7,884 nucleotides of DNA from Anaerolineae bacterium (GTDB lineage Bacteria; Chloroflexota; Anaerolineae; Anaerolineales; Villigracilaceae), in contig DNDO01000165.1 of the NCBI GenBank assembly GCA_003484265.1, positions 1 through 7,884 of the forward strand, read 5' to 3'. The notes under the pieces are model-generated. The model had not been told where the DNA came from. It ran no database searches and saw nothing but the letters and a program-made list of their open reading frames with translations. Shown here piece by piece: positions 1 through 6,322 of the stretch. The translations under genes were made by a program, and so were the position numbers. Each line of letters opens with the position of its first letter. The stretch's first letter is position 1.

Positions 1-569
1 GGAAGACCGAAATGACCAAAGATCAGAGAGTATCCGATGAGCGTTTTGAGAGCCAGCGCCAGGACGGAGACAATGACCGTTACCTTCACCAGCGTGATAC
101 TGCGCAGGATGGAGATGTATGAAACGGAGATCGCCATCAGGACGTAACTCAGACCTACGATACGGAGATATTCGCTGCCAAGTTTTATGACTTCGGGATC
201 TTCCGTGTAAAAACTCATTAAACTTTCAGGGATCAATGTTGCCGCAAGCGAAAACAACGCGGCGACAGAGACCGCAATCGCCAGACATATCCCCAACACC
301 TTGCGGATATTTTCCGTATCGCCTTTGCCCCAATATTGCGCAGTGAAAATGGCTGTTCCACTCGAGACCCCGAAGAGAAATAAGATCAGCAAAAAGAATA
401 TCTGGTTTGCCAACCCAAGCGCCGCAACGGAAGCTTCACCCAATTGACCGACCATGAGCACATCGATCATGTTAAGACCGGCTGTTATCAGCTGCTGGAA
501 GGCAACCGGCACTGCCAGCGCAAGCATGGCGCGAAAGAAGGCTTTATCCTTGAAGAAGGTGAGGGACAT
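1..569 (-). CDS. MATE family efflux transporter, N-terminal part (runs off the left edge)
   Basis: The minus strand from the ATG at 569-567 is open to the window edge and gives 189 residues, against roughly 450 for a full MATE protein, so the C-terminal half is missing. Visible: an amphipathic start (MSLTFFKDKAFFRAMLALA), a hydrophobic first helix with VPVAFQQLITAGLNMIDVLMVGQLG at about 20-44, then ALGLANQIFFLLILFLFGVSSGTAIFTAQYWGKGD at about 50-84. The QYWGKGD loop between helices is typical of MATE (NorM/DinF-like) proteins. Further helices lie at about 91-113 and 135-155, with another reaching the edge. The family exports drugs and other organic cations across the inner membrane in exchange for Na+ or H+; the substrate here is unknown. 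An in-frame stop at 594-596 limits the start. No Shine-Dalgarno site is seen; the leader is a pyrimidine-rich tract that also forms the tail of the hairpin at 584-610. It is probably the last or a late gene of the thrC cluster. Confidence 0.9.
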   Translation of the reverse strand, partial: MSLTFFKDKAFFRAMLALAVPVAFQQLITAGLNMIDVLMVGQLGEASVAALGLANQIFFLLILFLFGVSSGTAIFTAQYWGKGDTENIRKVLGICLAIAVSVAALFSLAATLIPESLMSFYTEDPEVIKLGSEYLRIVGLSYVLMAISVSYISILRSITLVKVTVIVSVLALALKTLIGYSLIFGHFGL

Positions 570-572
570 GAT

Positions 573-610
573 GGAAGAAAAAGAAAGCAGTAATCAGTGA
601 TTACTGCTTT
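573..610 (-). terminator. Perfect 13-bp hairpin with T-rich tail between glycosyltransferase and MATE genes
   Basis: Positions 584-596 and 598-610 are exact inverted repeats separated by one base (597). Read on the minus strand the stem AAAGCAGTAATCA / TGATTACTGCTTT is followed by TTTCTTTTTCTTCC (586-573, counting the last three bases of the stem), which is the layout of a Rho-independent terminator. The glycosyltransferase stop codon (603-601) is inside the stem. The stem is AT-rich, so termination may be only partial. Because the MATE ATG (569) follows within 15 bases, the hairpin could instead tune readthrough or translation of that gene. Confidence 0.6.
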
Positions 611-1533
611 TCCGGCGCTTCACGCACGATATACAACGGTCTGCCTTTGGCTTCGTCGTATAAGCGGCCGATGTATTCCCCGAGGATTCCCAGCGAGATC
701 AATTGCACCCCTCCGAGGAATAATACTGCGATCAATGTCGTTGCCTGACCAAAGAACGCCGACGACCCGCTGATTCGCATGTACGCGACTATGGGTATGG
801 CAATGATGGATATTCCCGCCGCAATAAATCCGACAAACGTGGCAACCTGCAATGGGAAGTATGAAAAACTAGTCACAGCGTTGATCGCCAGACGGAACAT
901 TTTTTTGAACGGATATTTTGTTTCGCCCGCCACACGCGCCGCGCGTTTATATTCCACTCCGATCTGTTTGAATCCCACCCAGGCAGACATACCGCGCGGG
1001 AACCGATGTCTTTCCCGCATGGATTTAAGCACGTTCACCACCTTGCGATCCATTAGTCGAAAGTCGCCGGTATCGAGGGGAATCTTCACGTCCGTGATGC
1101 GGAAAATGATGCGATAGAAGATGGACGCCGTCCACAACTTGAACCACGATTCGCCTTCACGTTCAGCGCGGACGGCGTAAACGACTTCGTATCCTTCCTG
1201 CCATTTTTGTGACATCTCAAGGATGAGTTCGGGCGGGTCTTGCAGGTCTGCATCGATGATGACGACCGCGTCACCGCGCGCGTAGTCCCAACCTGCGGTG
1301 ATGGCGATCTGATGCCCAAAGTTGCGCGCAAAGATGACAGGGCGGATGTGTTTATCTTTTTTTGCGAGTTCACGGATCATTTCGGTGGAACCATCGGTGG
1401 AGCCGTCGTCCACGAGGACAAGTTCCCAGGGTTTGCTCGTCTGCTTCATCACTTCACTCACGCGGCGATGGAGTTCGGCTAGGTTCTCTCTTTCGTTATA
1501 GATGGGAGCAATGATCGAGTAGGTGATTTTCAT
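601..1533 (-). CDS. Family 2 glycosyltransferase with C-terminal membrane anchor (GtrB/DPM1-like)
   Basis: This 310-residue protein has a cytoplasmic GT-A catalytic domain followed by two membrane helices. The domain begins with SIIAPIYNERENL at 6-18, then VDDGSTDGS at 41-49 (nucleotide-sugar binding), NFGHQIAITAG at 71-81, DADLQDPPE at 94-102 (DxD-type metal site), TGDFRLMDR at 155-163 and GETKYPFKK at 203-211. Hydrophobic helices lie at about 225-250 and 262-285, followed by GEYIGRLYDEAKGRPLYIV at 285-303, a signature of the polyprenyl-phosphate glycosyltransferase branch (GtrB, CsbB, YkoT, ArnC and DPM1 relatives). Such enzymes move a sugar from a nucleotide donor onto undecaprenyl phosphate at the inner face of the membrane, for later use in cell-envelope glycosylation. 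Sugar and acceptor cannot be read from the sequence. The start is the natural family N-terminus; the upstream AAAGAAAA is a poor Shine-Dalgarno. It lies 88 bases after the AI-2E gene. Confidence 0.93.
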   Translation of the reverse strand: MKITYSIIAPIYNERENLAELHRRVSEVMKQTSKPWELVLVDDGSTDGSTEMIRELAKKDKHIRPVIFARNFGHQIAITAGWDYARGDAVVIIDADLQDPPELILEMSQKWQEGYEVVYAVRAEREGESWFKLWTASIFYRIIFRITDVKIPLDTGDFRLMDRKVVNVLKSMRERHRFPRGMSAWVGFKQIGVEYKRAARVAGETKYPFKKMFRLAINAVTSFSYFPLQVATFVGFIAAGISIIAIPIVAYMRISGSSAFFGQATTLIAVLFLGGVQLISLGILGEYIGRLYDEAKGRPLYIVREAPEKQ

Positions 1534-1570
1534 TTGGTTGTTTTCTTTCGATCGGGAATCTGTTCGAAGG

Positions 1571-1597
1571 AAGATAAAGTCGTTGAGGATGAGTCAA
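1571..1597 (-). promoter_or_regulatory. Weak promoter candidate before the glycosyltransferase gene
   Basis: In the 88-base gap, the minus strand has TTGACT (1597-1592), 15 bases, then TATCTT (1576-1571). The first box matches the sigma-70 -35 consensus at five of six bases and the second matches -10 at four of six. The spacer is shorter than the ideal 17. It could give the glycosyltransferase and MATE genes some expression separate from thrC, but chance matches of this quality are common. Confidence 0.2.
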
Positions 1598-1621
1598 GAT
1601 TTGGCGAGTCTGACCCATGCT

Positions 1622-2812
1622 TTATCCATCCCCTTTTTGAGCCGATTTTTTCAGAGACTTCCGCTTGCGCGGATTTATCTTTTCAGGCGGCGCAGTGAAA
1701 CGATCTGTGCCATCATCGCGGAACGGCGATAGACCAAGGACTTTCCGTTGTATGTATGCGGAGATCACAACGACAGAAGCAAGTACGGGGACGACCAGCA
1801 ATGCGCCCAGTATCCCTTCAAGGATCGTTGCGATCAAGATCACGATAAACACAAGAGATTCGTTCATGTGAACACTGCGTCCCATGATGATCGGTCGCAG
1901 GAAGAAATTCTTGGCGTTGATCAAAACGAGATATACAGTGATGACAATACCCGTCACCCAAAAATTGGACAGGGGGATCCAGGTGGAGCCTTCGAGCAAT
2001 GCCACGCCCGCCGCCAGCACCATCGCCAAAAACGGACCGACATCCGGCACCAACGTGAATAGACCAGCCAGCACGCCCAACACCAATGCACCGGGGATGC
2101 CCAGAATGATCCACGCTACCGTGAAGACAACGCCGACGATCAGCATCAATACGATCTGTCCGCGCAGGTAGGCCATCCACACCCGTTTTACGCGGTTGTA
2201 CAATTCCGTCACTTCGCCCTGATAGGGAGCCGGCACCGAATCGATCAGCGTATCACGCATTTCGGGCCAATGCGCGAGAAAAATATACACGCTAACGAGG
2301 ATGATCAAAAACCATAACACACCCACTGATGTGGTTTCGAGCAACGCCAACGCCTCTTCGGGCAGAGGCGCCAGAAAAGCGCTTTGAATCTGGGTCAGGC
2401 TCAGCGCCCACTCCTCCAAATGGAACGTGAGACTTCCGATCTGTATCGGCGTTGCAAGGGCGGCGGCAATCTGCCTCGAAAGGTCAAGCAGGTCTTCGAT
2501 CACGATCCTAAATTCGTCGTAGAATATCGGCGCGAGCGAGGCGGGCGTACCCACCAAAAGGATGACCGCCGAGAAATAAACGATATTCACCGAAGCCGTT
2601 CGCGTCATCTTTGTTCGGTCCGATAGATATACCACCGCAGGGTTGATCAGATAGGCGACAAACGCGGCAACGATCAAATTTCTTATCGCATCCGCCGCGT
2701 AAAACACGAAGGCGACTATCGCGAAAAACCCGATGAGCGCAATCGTATAACGAAATGTAAGACTCCATTGCGTGTCTTTTGTAGCCTGCAAAACCTGTGA
2801 TTTCTTTTTCAT
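1622..2812 (-). CDS. AI-2E family transporter (UPF0118 / PerM-TqsA type)
   Basis: A 396-residue polytopic membrane protein. Helices lie at about 24-42, 44-64 and 72-96. A less hydrophobic central region (about 97-160) follows, then helices at about 163-181, 216-238, 240-274 and 283-300 and a long hydrophobic C-terminal pair at about 319-354. Family marks are LFTLVPDVGPFLA at 251-263 and the RPIIMGRSVHMNES segment at 316-329. The tail, about 355-396, is hydrophilic and strongly basic (NPRKRKSLKKS), which fits a cytoplasmic end. The AI-2E family was named for E. coli TqsA, proposed to export autoinducer-2; other members have been linked to Na+/H+ antiport, so the name does not prove a role in signalling. 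The ATG overlaps the thrC stop as ATGA, pointing to translational coupling. No strong Shine-Dalgarno is seen (AAGGTTGTT before ATG). Substrate unknown. Confidence 0.93.
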   Translation of the reverse strand: MKKKSQVLQATKDTQWSLTFRYTIALIGFFAIVAFVFYAADAIRNLIVAAFVAYLINPAVVYLSDRTKMTRTASVNIVYFSAVILLVGTPASLAPIFYDEFRIVIEDLLDLSRQIAAALATPIQIGSLTFHLEEWALSLTQIQSAFLAPLPEEALALLETTSVGVLWFLIILVSVYIFLAHWPEMRDTLIDSVPAPYQGEVTELYNRVKRVWMAYLRGQIVLMLIVGVVFTVAWIILGIPGALVLGVLAGLFTLVPDVGPFLAMVLAAGVALLEGSTWIPLSNFWVTGIVITVYLVLINAKNFFLRPIIMGRSVHMNESLVFIVILIATILEGILGALLVVPVLASVVVISAYIQRKVLGLSPFRDDGTDRFTAPPEKINPRKRKSLKKSAQKGDG

Positions 2813-4077
2813 AACAACCTTTTCACTGCCTCCAAATTTGGTTCGATAATCGGCGCAGACTCAACTGCCTGCATAGCGGCGCGGACGTCTTTCAGGCCGC
2901 TGCCGGTATTTAACACCAATGCAGGATCTTCGCCTCCCACTACACCGTTGGCTGATCCTTTGACCAAACCGGCATAGGCTGCCGCCCCAGCCGGTTCTGC
3001 AAAAACCCCAACGCGACCGAGCTCTGCAATGGCATTCAGAATCTCGTCATCTGTTACCGTAATATACGTGCCATCCGTCTCTTTCGATGCGCGGACAGCT
3101 CTAACGCCGTCGCGCGGCAGGTCAACTGAGATCGAATCCGCAATCGTCTGTGCAGAGACGGGCGTAATCGTCTCCGTGTTCCCATGGAACGCATTCGCTA
3201 TCGCGGAAGAGCCTTCGGCTTGCACGCCGACAATACGTGGTATGCGCTGCATCCAGCTTAGTCGTTGCAGGTCTTTGAATCCCTTATGGATTCCTGAAAT
3301 AATGTTGCCATCCCCTACCGAGACGAATACCGTCAACGGCTTATGATCAACCTCTTCACCAACATCCTCGTGAAGTTCATGATGAGCTTCCTGCCACCAT
3401 TCCCAGATCTCGAATGCGGCAGTCTTTTTGCCTTCCGCCGTAAACGGATTGTAGCCTGTGTTGCGGCAGTACCATCCAAACTCTTCTGCGCATTTGACAG
3501 TCAAATCGAATGCGTCGTCGTAGGTGCCATTCACCAAAATAACCTTTGCACCAAAGATAAGCAGTTGCGCCACCTTCGCTTGCGGAGCGGACTTTGGAGC
3601 GAAAATGATTGCTTTTTGTCCGACTGCGGCAGACATCCCTGCCAGCGCCGCGCCTGCATTGCCTGTGGAAGCGGTGACAATAATTTCGGATTTCAATTCC
3701 TGCGCGCGCGCAACAACGATAGCCGATGCACGGTCTTTGAAAGAGGCGGTCGGGTTCTTCGACTCATCCTTTAGCCATACATTTTGTAAACCCAAATTTT
3801 CAGCTAGGGAAGTTAATTTATAAATGGGAGTCCCGCCTGCAGCGTGGAGCGGAGTCGCAAATCCCTTGGGGACAGAGACAGGCAACAGCGGCAAATACCG
3901 CCAAAGGGATGAGTCAGTTCGTGAGAGCAAGTCTTCAGGTTTATATTTGCTCTTGATGGCATCGTAATCGAGTACCACGTCCAAATTCCCGCCATCCTTC
4001 GGACAAGTGTAAGTCACATCACCAGGAGCGTATTCAGTTTTACATATCGAACAAACATAGCCAACGAATTTTCCCAT
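2809..4077 (-). CDS. thrC: Threonine synthase
   Basis: A PLP-dependent lyase of fold type II that converts O-phosphohomoserine and water to L-threonine and phosphate, the last step of threonine synthesis in the cytoplasm. The 422 residues open with a zinc-ribbon-like segment, Cys9-x2-Cys12 and Cys25-Pro-Lys-Asp28-Gly-Gly, in which the usual fourth Cys appears to be Asp. GTPIYKL at 82-88 and WLKDESKNPTASFKDRA at 101-117 follow; Lys114 in SFKD is the expected Schiff-base lysine. STGNAG at 137-142 is the phosphate-binding loop of PLP, and TGSGLKD at 391-397 is the C-terminal cofactor loop, in the place of TGHGLKD in many relatives. The length and TGSGLKD match threonine synthase better than cysteine synthase or threonine dehydratase. 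The ATG at 4077 has no Shine-Dalgarno site, but the protein begins exactly where the family should. It overlaps the next gene by four bases (ATGA). Confidence 0.95.
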   Translation of the reverse strand: MGKFVGYVCSICKTEYAPGDVTYTCPKDGGNLDVVLDYDAIKSKYKPEDLLSRTDSSLWRYLPLLPVSVPKGFATPLHAAGGTPIYKLTSLAENLGLQNVWLKDESKNPTASFKDRASAIVVARAQELKSEIIVTASTGNAGAALAGMSAAVGQKAIIFAPKSAPQAKVAQLLIFGAKVILVNGTYDDAFDLTVKCAEEFGWYCRNTGYNPFTAEGKKTAAFEIWEWWQEAHHELHEDVGEEVDHKPLTVFVSVGDGNIISGIHKGFKDLQRLSWMQRIPRIVGVQAEGSSAIANAFHGNTETITPVSAQTIADSISVDLPRDGVRAVRASKETDGTYITVTDDEILNAIAELGRVGVFAEPAGAAAYAGLVKGSANGVVGGEDPALVLNTGSGLKDVRAAMQAVESAPIIEPNLEAVKRLL

Positions 4078-4083
4078 ATATTG

Positions 4084-4089
4084 ATTTTA
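4084..4089 (-). promoter_or_regulatory. Possible -10 box directly before thrC
   Basis: The minus strand reads TAAAAT, then six bases (CAATAT), then the thrC ATG. TAAAAT matches the sigma-70 -10 consensus at five of six bases. If used, transcription would start at or next to the ATG and the mRNA would be leaderless, which would explain the absence of a ribosome binding site. No good -35 box is found at 16-18 bases upstream; that place is taken by the edge of the palindrome at 4108-4144. TATTCT at 4102-4097 is a second, weaker -10 candidate. Confidence 0.3.
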
Positions 4090-4107
4090 CCCGATTAGAA
4101 TAATCAA

Positions 4108-4144
4108 TTAGGTGACAGTCCCCTGAGAAGAGACTGTCACCTAA
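4108..4144. repeat. Perfect 13-bp inverted repeat upstream of thrC (REP-like or operator)
   Basis: TTAGGTGACAGTC (4108-4120) and GACTGTCACCTAA (4132-4144) are exact inverted copies around an 11-base loop. Neither strand has a run of T after the stem, so it does not look like a Rho-independent terminator for the transporter operon on its right. Two readings remain: an intergenic palindromic repeat of the REP type, which it resembles in form, or a protein-binding site beside the thrC promoter. Only one copy is present in this window, so repetition cannot be judged here. Confidence 0.6.
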
Positions 4145-4284
4145 CAGACTTGAAACCCTAATTGGCTTGATTTAAAAATATGATAGAAGACAGCAACAAA
4201 AAATTAATACAGATCAGACTCCGGTTCTACCCATCTTCCCTCTCCCAATTCTCCCGCGCGATCAACTCCTGATCAAAAGGTGAC

Positions 4285-5283
4285 CTAGTCTCTTTCAAAC
4301 GGCACGCCCAACGCCGCAGGCGGGGAGGCTCGCATGGCACGCAGGAGTTTGGCAAGGAATTTCCGCGCGGACTCTGGCATGGCAGCCAGCGTCCGTTCCA
4401 CCCACTCGGCGTCACCGATGTTGACCAGCAGAAGCGTCAAGATCATCAAAGGGAACGGCGCGACCTGCAGTACTTGAGAGGGAACCGTTGTCAATACCGG
4501 TTGCAGGACCAATCCCAGCCATTGAAGGAATGCGAACAGGTACGCGCCGAACGCGCCGCGCAAAGGGCTCCAGGCGCCGAAAATCGTGATCGCAAGCGCG
4601 ATCCAGCCGATCCCATCCAGACCCGAGATCGTCCCCATCCATCCCGCGCGGATGGCGAGCGAATAAGCGGGTCCGGTCAGCCCGATCAACGCTCCGCCGA
4701 TCACGGTGTATACATAGCGCATCAAATTGACATTCGCGCCGCGAATGTATGCCGCAGCCGGTTTCTCGCCGATTCCCTGCAACATCAGGCCTGGACGCGT
4801 GCGGAAGATCCATATCCACGCCAGAAAAATAAAAACAAAGCTGAGATAGGTGATCGCGTCCTGCTTGAAAAAAAGTTGACCCAAAATCGGGATCTCGCTC
4901 AAGACGGGAATAGAGATTGCCTGCAAGCGAGGACCCGGCACACCCATGTAGGGGTTACCAAGAAAATAGGAAAGATCGCGGCAGGTCAGCGCGAGGACGA
5001 ACCCGACCGCCACCTGCGACTGCTTGAGCGTGATGCTGGCGAAAGCCACGATCAATGCGACCAGCGCTCCGATGAACATACCCGCGAGAAATCCCAGGAC
5101 GATATTCTCCGTGTTATATGCCACGGCAAACCCGCCCATTGCAGAGAGGAGAATGGTGCCGTTCATGGAAAGGTTGATCACGCCTGCGCGTTCCGAGATT
5201 GTTTCGCCAAGAACGGCAAAGATGACCGGAGCCGCCGATGCCAGCACCCCTGCCAGACCAATGAGGATGGTTTCCTGGGTCAT
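4285..5283 (-). CDS. ABC transporter permease, nucleoside/simple-sugar type (NupQ/BmpE-like)
   Basis: A 332-residue integral membrane protein of the BPD_transp_2 family and the second permease of the importer. After a first helix comes GETISERAGVINLSMNG at 26-42, the hallmark of this permease class (GExxSERxGVxNLxxxG). A cytoplasmic coupling loop follows at about 161-178, RTRPGLMLQGIGEKPAAA, thought to contact the ATPase. GLDGIGWIALAITIFGAWSP at 211-230 is also typical. At least eight hydrophobic helices can be counted. The C-terminal tail after about 303 is hydrophilic and rather long (ESARKFLAKLLRAMRASPP). The gene starts one base after the stop of the previous permease, with GGAAGG placed six bases before the ATG, so the two are surely co-translated. 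In B. subtilis the same order serves guanosine uptake; relatives carry other nucleosides, riboflavin or sugars, so the substrate is left open. No clear terminator follows. Confidence 0.92.
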   Translation of the reverse strand: MTQETILIGLAGVLASAAPVIFAVLGETISERAGVINLSMNGTILLSAMGGFAVAYNTENIVLGFLAGMFIGALVALIVAFASITLKQSQVAVGFVLALTCRDLSYFLGNPYMGVPGPRLQAISIPVLSEIPILGQLFFKQDAITYLSFVFIFLAWIWIFRTRPGLMLQGIGEKPAAAYIRGANVNLMRYVYTVIGGALIGLTGPAYSLAIRAGWMGTISGLDGIGWIALAITIFGAWSPLRGAFGAYLFAFLQWLGLVLQPVLTTVPSQVLQVAPFPLMILTLLLVNIGDAEWVERTLAAMPESARKFLAKLLRAMRASPPAALGVPFERD

Positions 5284-5284
5284 G

Positions 5285-6322
5285 TCAAACCTTCCTTGTA
5301 AATCGCTGGCGCACCCCGGCTGCCAGTAATACGAACAGGACCAATACGCCCTGTAAAACGCCAGAAAGGGACGAGTCCAGTTTCATTTGAATGGGGAGTT
5401 GTATACTGCCAATATTCAATGCCGCAAAAAACAGGGCGACGGGTATCGCCCATATCGCCTGGTAATTGATGAGCATTGCCACCATCAGGCCAAGATAGCC
5501 GTATCCGCTGGAGATCGACGGGATCAGGCGGTGGTATACGGCTGCCACCTGCACCGCCCCTGCCGCCCCTGCCAATGCGCCGCAGATCAAAAATGAATAC
5601 ATCGAATACTGCCAGGTTGGTATTCCGAGCATATACGCCGCGCGGAAGTTCCTTCCCACAGCTTTGAGCCGCAGCCCAAAATACGTTCCCTGTAAAATAA
5701 TAAATACGAGCACGATGGCAATGATGGCAATCCATAACGCTGTCGGACTGATTGGAAGGACTCGCACTTGTGCCAATGAAAATTGATCGGGAAGCGGAAC
5801 AGTCCCGCTCATCGACGCGACCCCAGGGCGCTTCCAAGGCCCGAATATCAGGTAGATCGTCAACGCGGTGGAGACAAAGTTCAACCCCAGCCCGCCAAAA
5901 ATTTCATTGACGCCCCCGAACACCTTCAAGATTCCAGCAAATGCCGCCCAGACCGCCCCGCCCAGCATACCGCCGAGGATTGCCAGCGTGATGACGAGCC
6001 CGGGAGCCAGGTCACTTTCAAGGAAGAAGCGGTACACCCACACTGTAGAGATCGCTCCCAAGACCACCTGCCCCTCCACCCCGATGTTCCATAAACCCGC
6101 TGAGAATGTAACGAGAAGTCCGGCGGTTACGAGCAGGAGAGGTACAAACGCCACCAGGACCTCGGCAAATTTCCGAAGCGAGCCGAAGGAGCCGGTGAAC
6201 ATGTTCCTAAAGGCGTCCAACGGGGAGGCATCTACAGAAAGCAGGATCAATGAGACCAAGCCAAATGCCAGAAGCAGGGCGGCGGTTTGATAGCCAAGGT
6301 TTATCAATAATTTCCTAAACAT
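5285..6322 (-). CDS. ABC transporter permease, nucleoside/simple-sugar type (NupP/BmpD-like)
   Basis: The first permease of the importer, 345 residues from the ATG at 6322. Motifs: FSAGLWNIGVEGQVVLGA at 73-90 (counterpart of the NLSMNG segment in its partner), GGVNEIFGGLGLNFV at 126-140 (the GVNE motif of this class), coupling loop GTYFGLRLKAVGRNFRAA at 202-219, and SGYGYLGLMVAML at 242-254. There are about nine hydrophobic segments, the first at about 10-30. A longer reading from a TTG at 6358 would add MAARDLWRSERR, but the ATG at 6322 has GGAG six bases upstream, starts right before the first membrane helix and overlaps the ATPase stop by only eight bases, so it is preferred. It should pair with the second permease to form a heterodimeric channel in the inner membrane. 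Confidence 0.92.
   Translation of the reverse strand: MFRKLLINLGYQTAALLLAFGLVSLILLSVDASPLDAFRNMFTGSFGSLRKFAEVLVAFVPLLLVTAGLLVTFSAGLWNIGVEGQVVLGAISTVWVYRFFLESDLAPGLVITLAILGGMLGGAVWAAFAGILKVFGGVNEIFGGLGLNFVSTALTIYLIFGPWKRPGVASMSGTVPLPDQFSLAQVRVLPISPTALWIAIIAIVLVFIILQGTYFGLRLKAVGRNFRAAYMLGIPTWQYSMYSFLICGALAGAAGAVQVAAVYHRLIPSISSGYGYLGLMVAMLINYQAIWAIPVALFFAALNIGSIQLPIQMKLDSSLSGVLQGVLVLFVLLAAGVRQRFTRKV
5290..5295 (-). promoter_or_regulatory. Ribosome binding site of the second permease gene
   Basis: GGAAGG on the minus strand, six bases before the ATG at 5283 and lying within the last codons of the upstream permease. It supports the start and coupled translation. Confidence 0.75.

Noticed and set aside
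1534..1621. Small hairpin (TTCGA / TCGAA) between the glycosyltransferase and AI-2E genes
   Set aside because: A five-base stem with a 12-base loop is expected by chance.
1622..2812. Calling the AI-2E family gene a quorum-sensing exporter
   Set aside because: Family membership alone does not show autoinducer transport, and no lsr- or lux-type genes are nearby.
4253..4281. Terminator for the transporter operon (GATCA / TGATC hairpin after the second permease stop)
   Set aside because: The stem is only five base pairs and no T-run follows, so it was not called.
4474..5301. 275-residue plus-strand open frame opposite the second permease
   Set aside because: It is antisense to a gene with clear family motifs. 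Its composition is rich in Arg, Asp, Gln and His with no hydrophobic core, as expected of a frame opposite a membrane protein.
5280..5837. 185-residue minus-strand frame inside the first permease gene
   Set aside because: It is a shifted frame of the permease, with no recognisable domain and no ribosome binding site.
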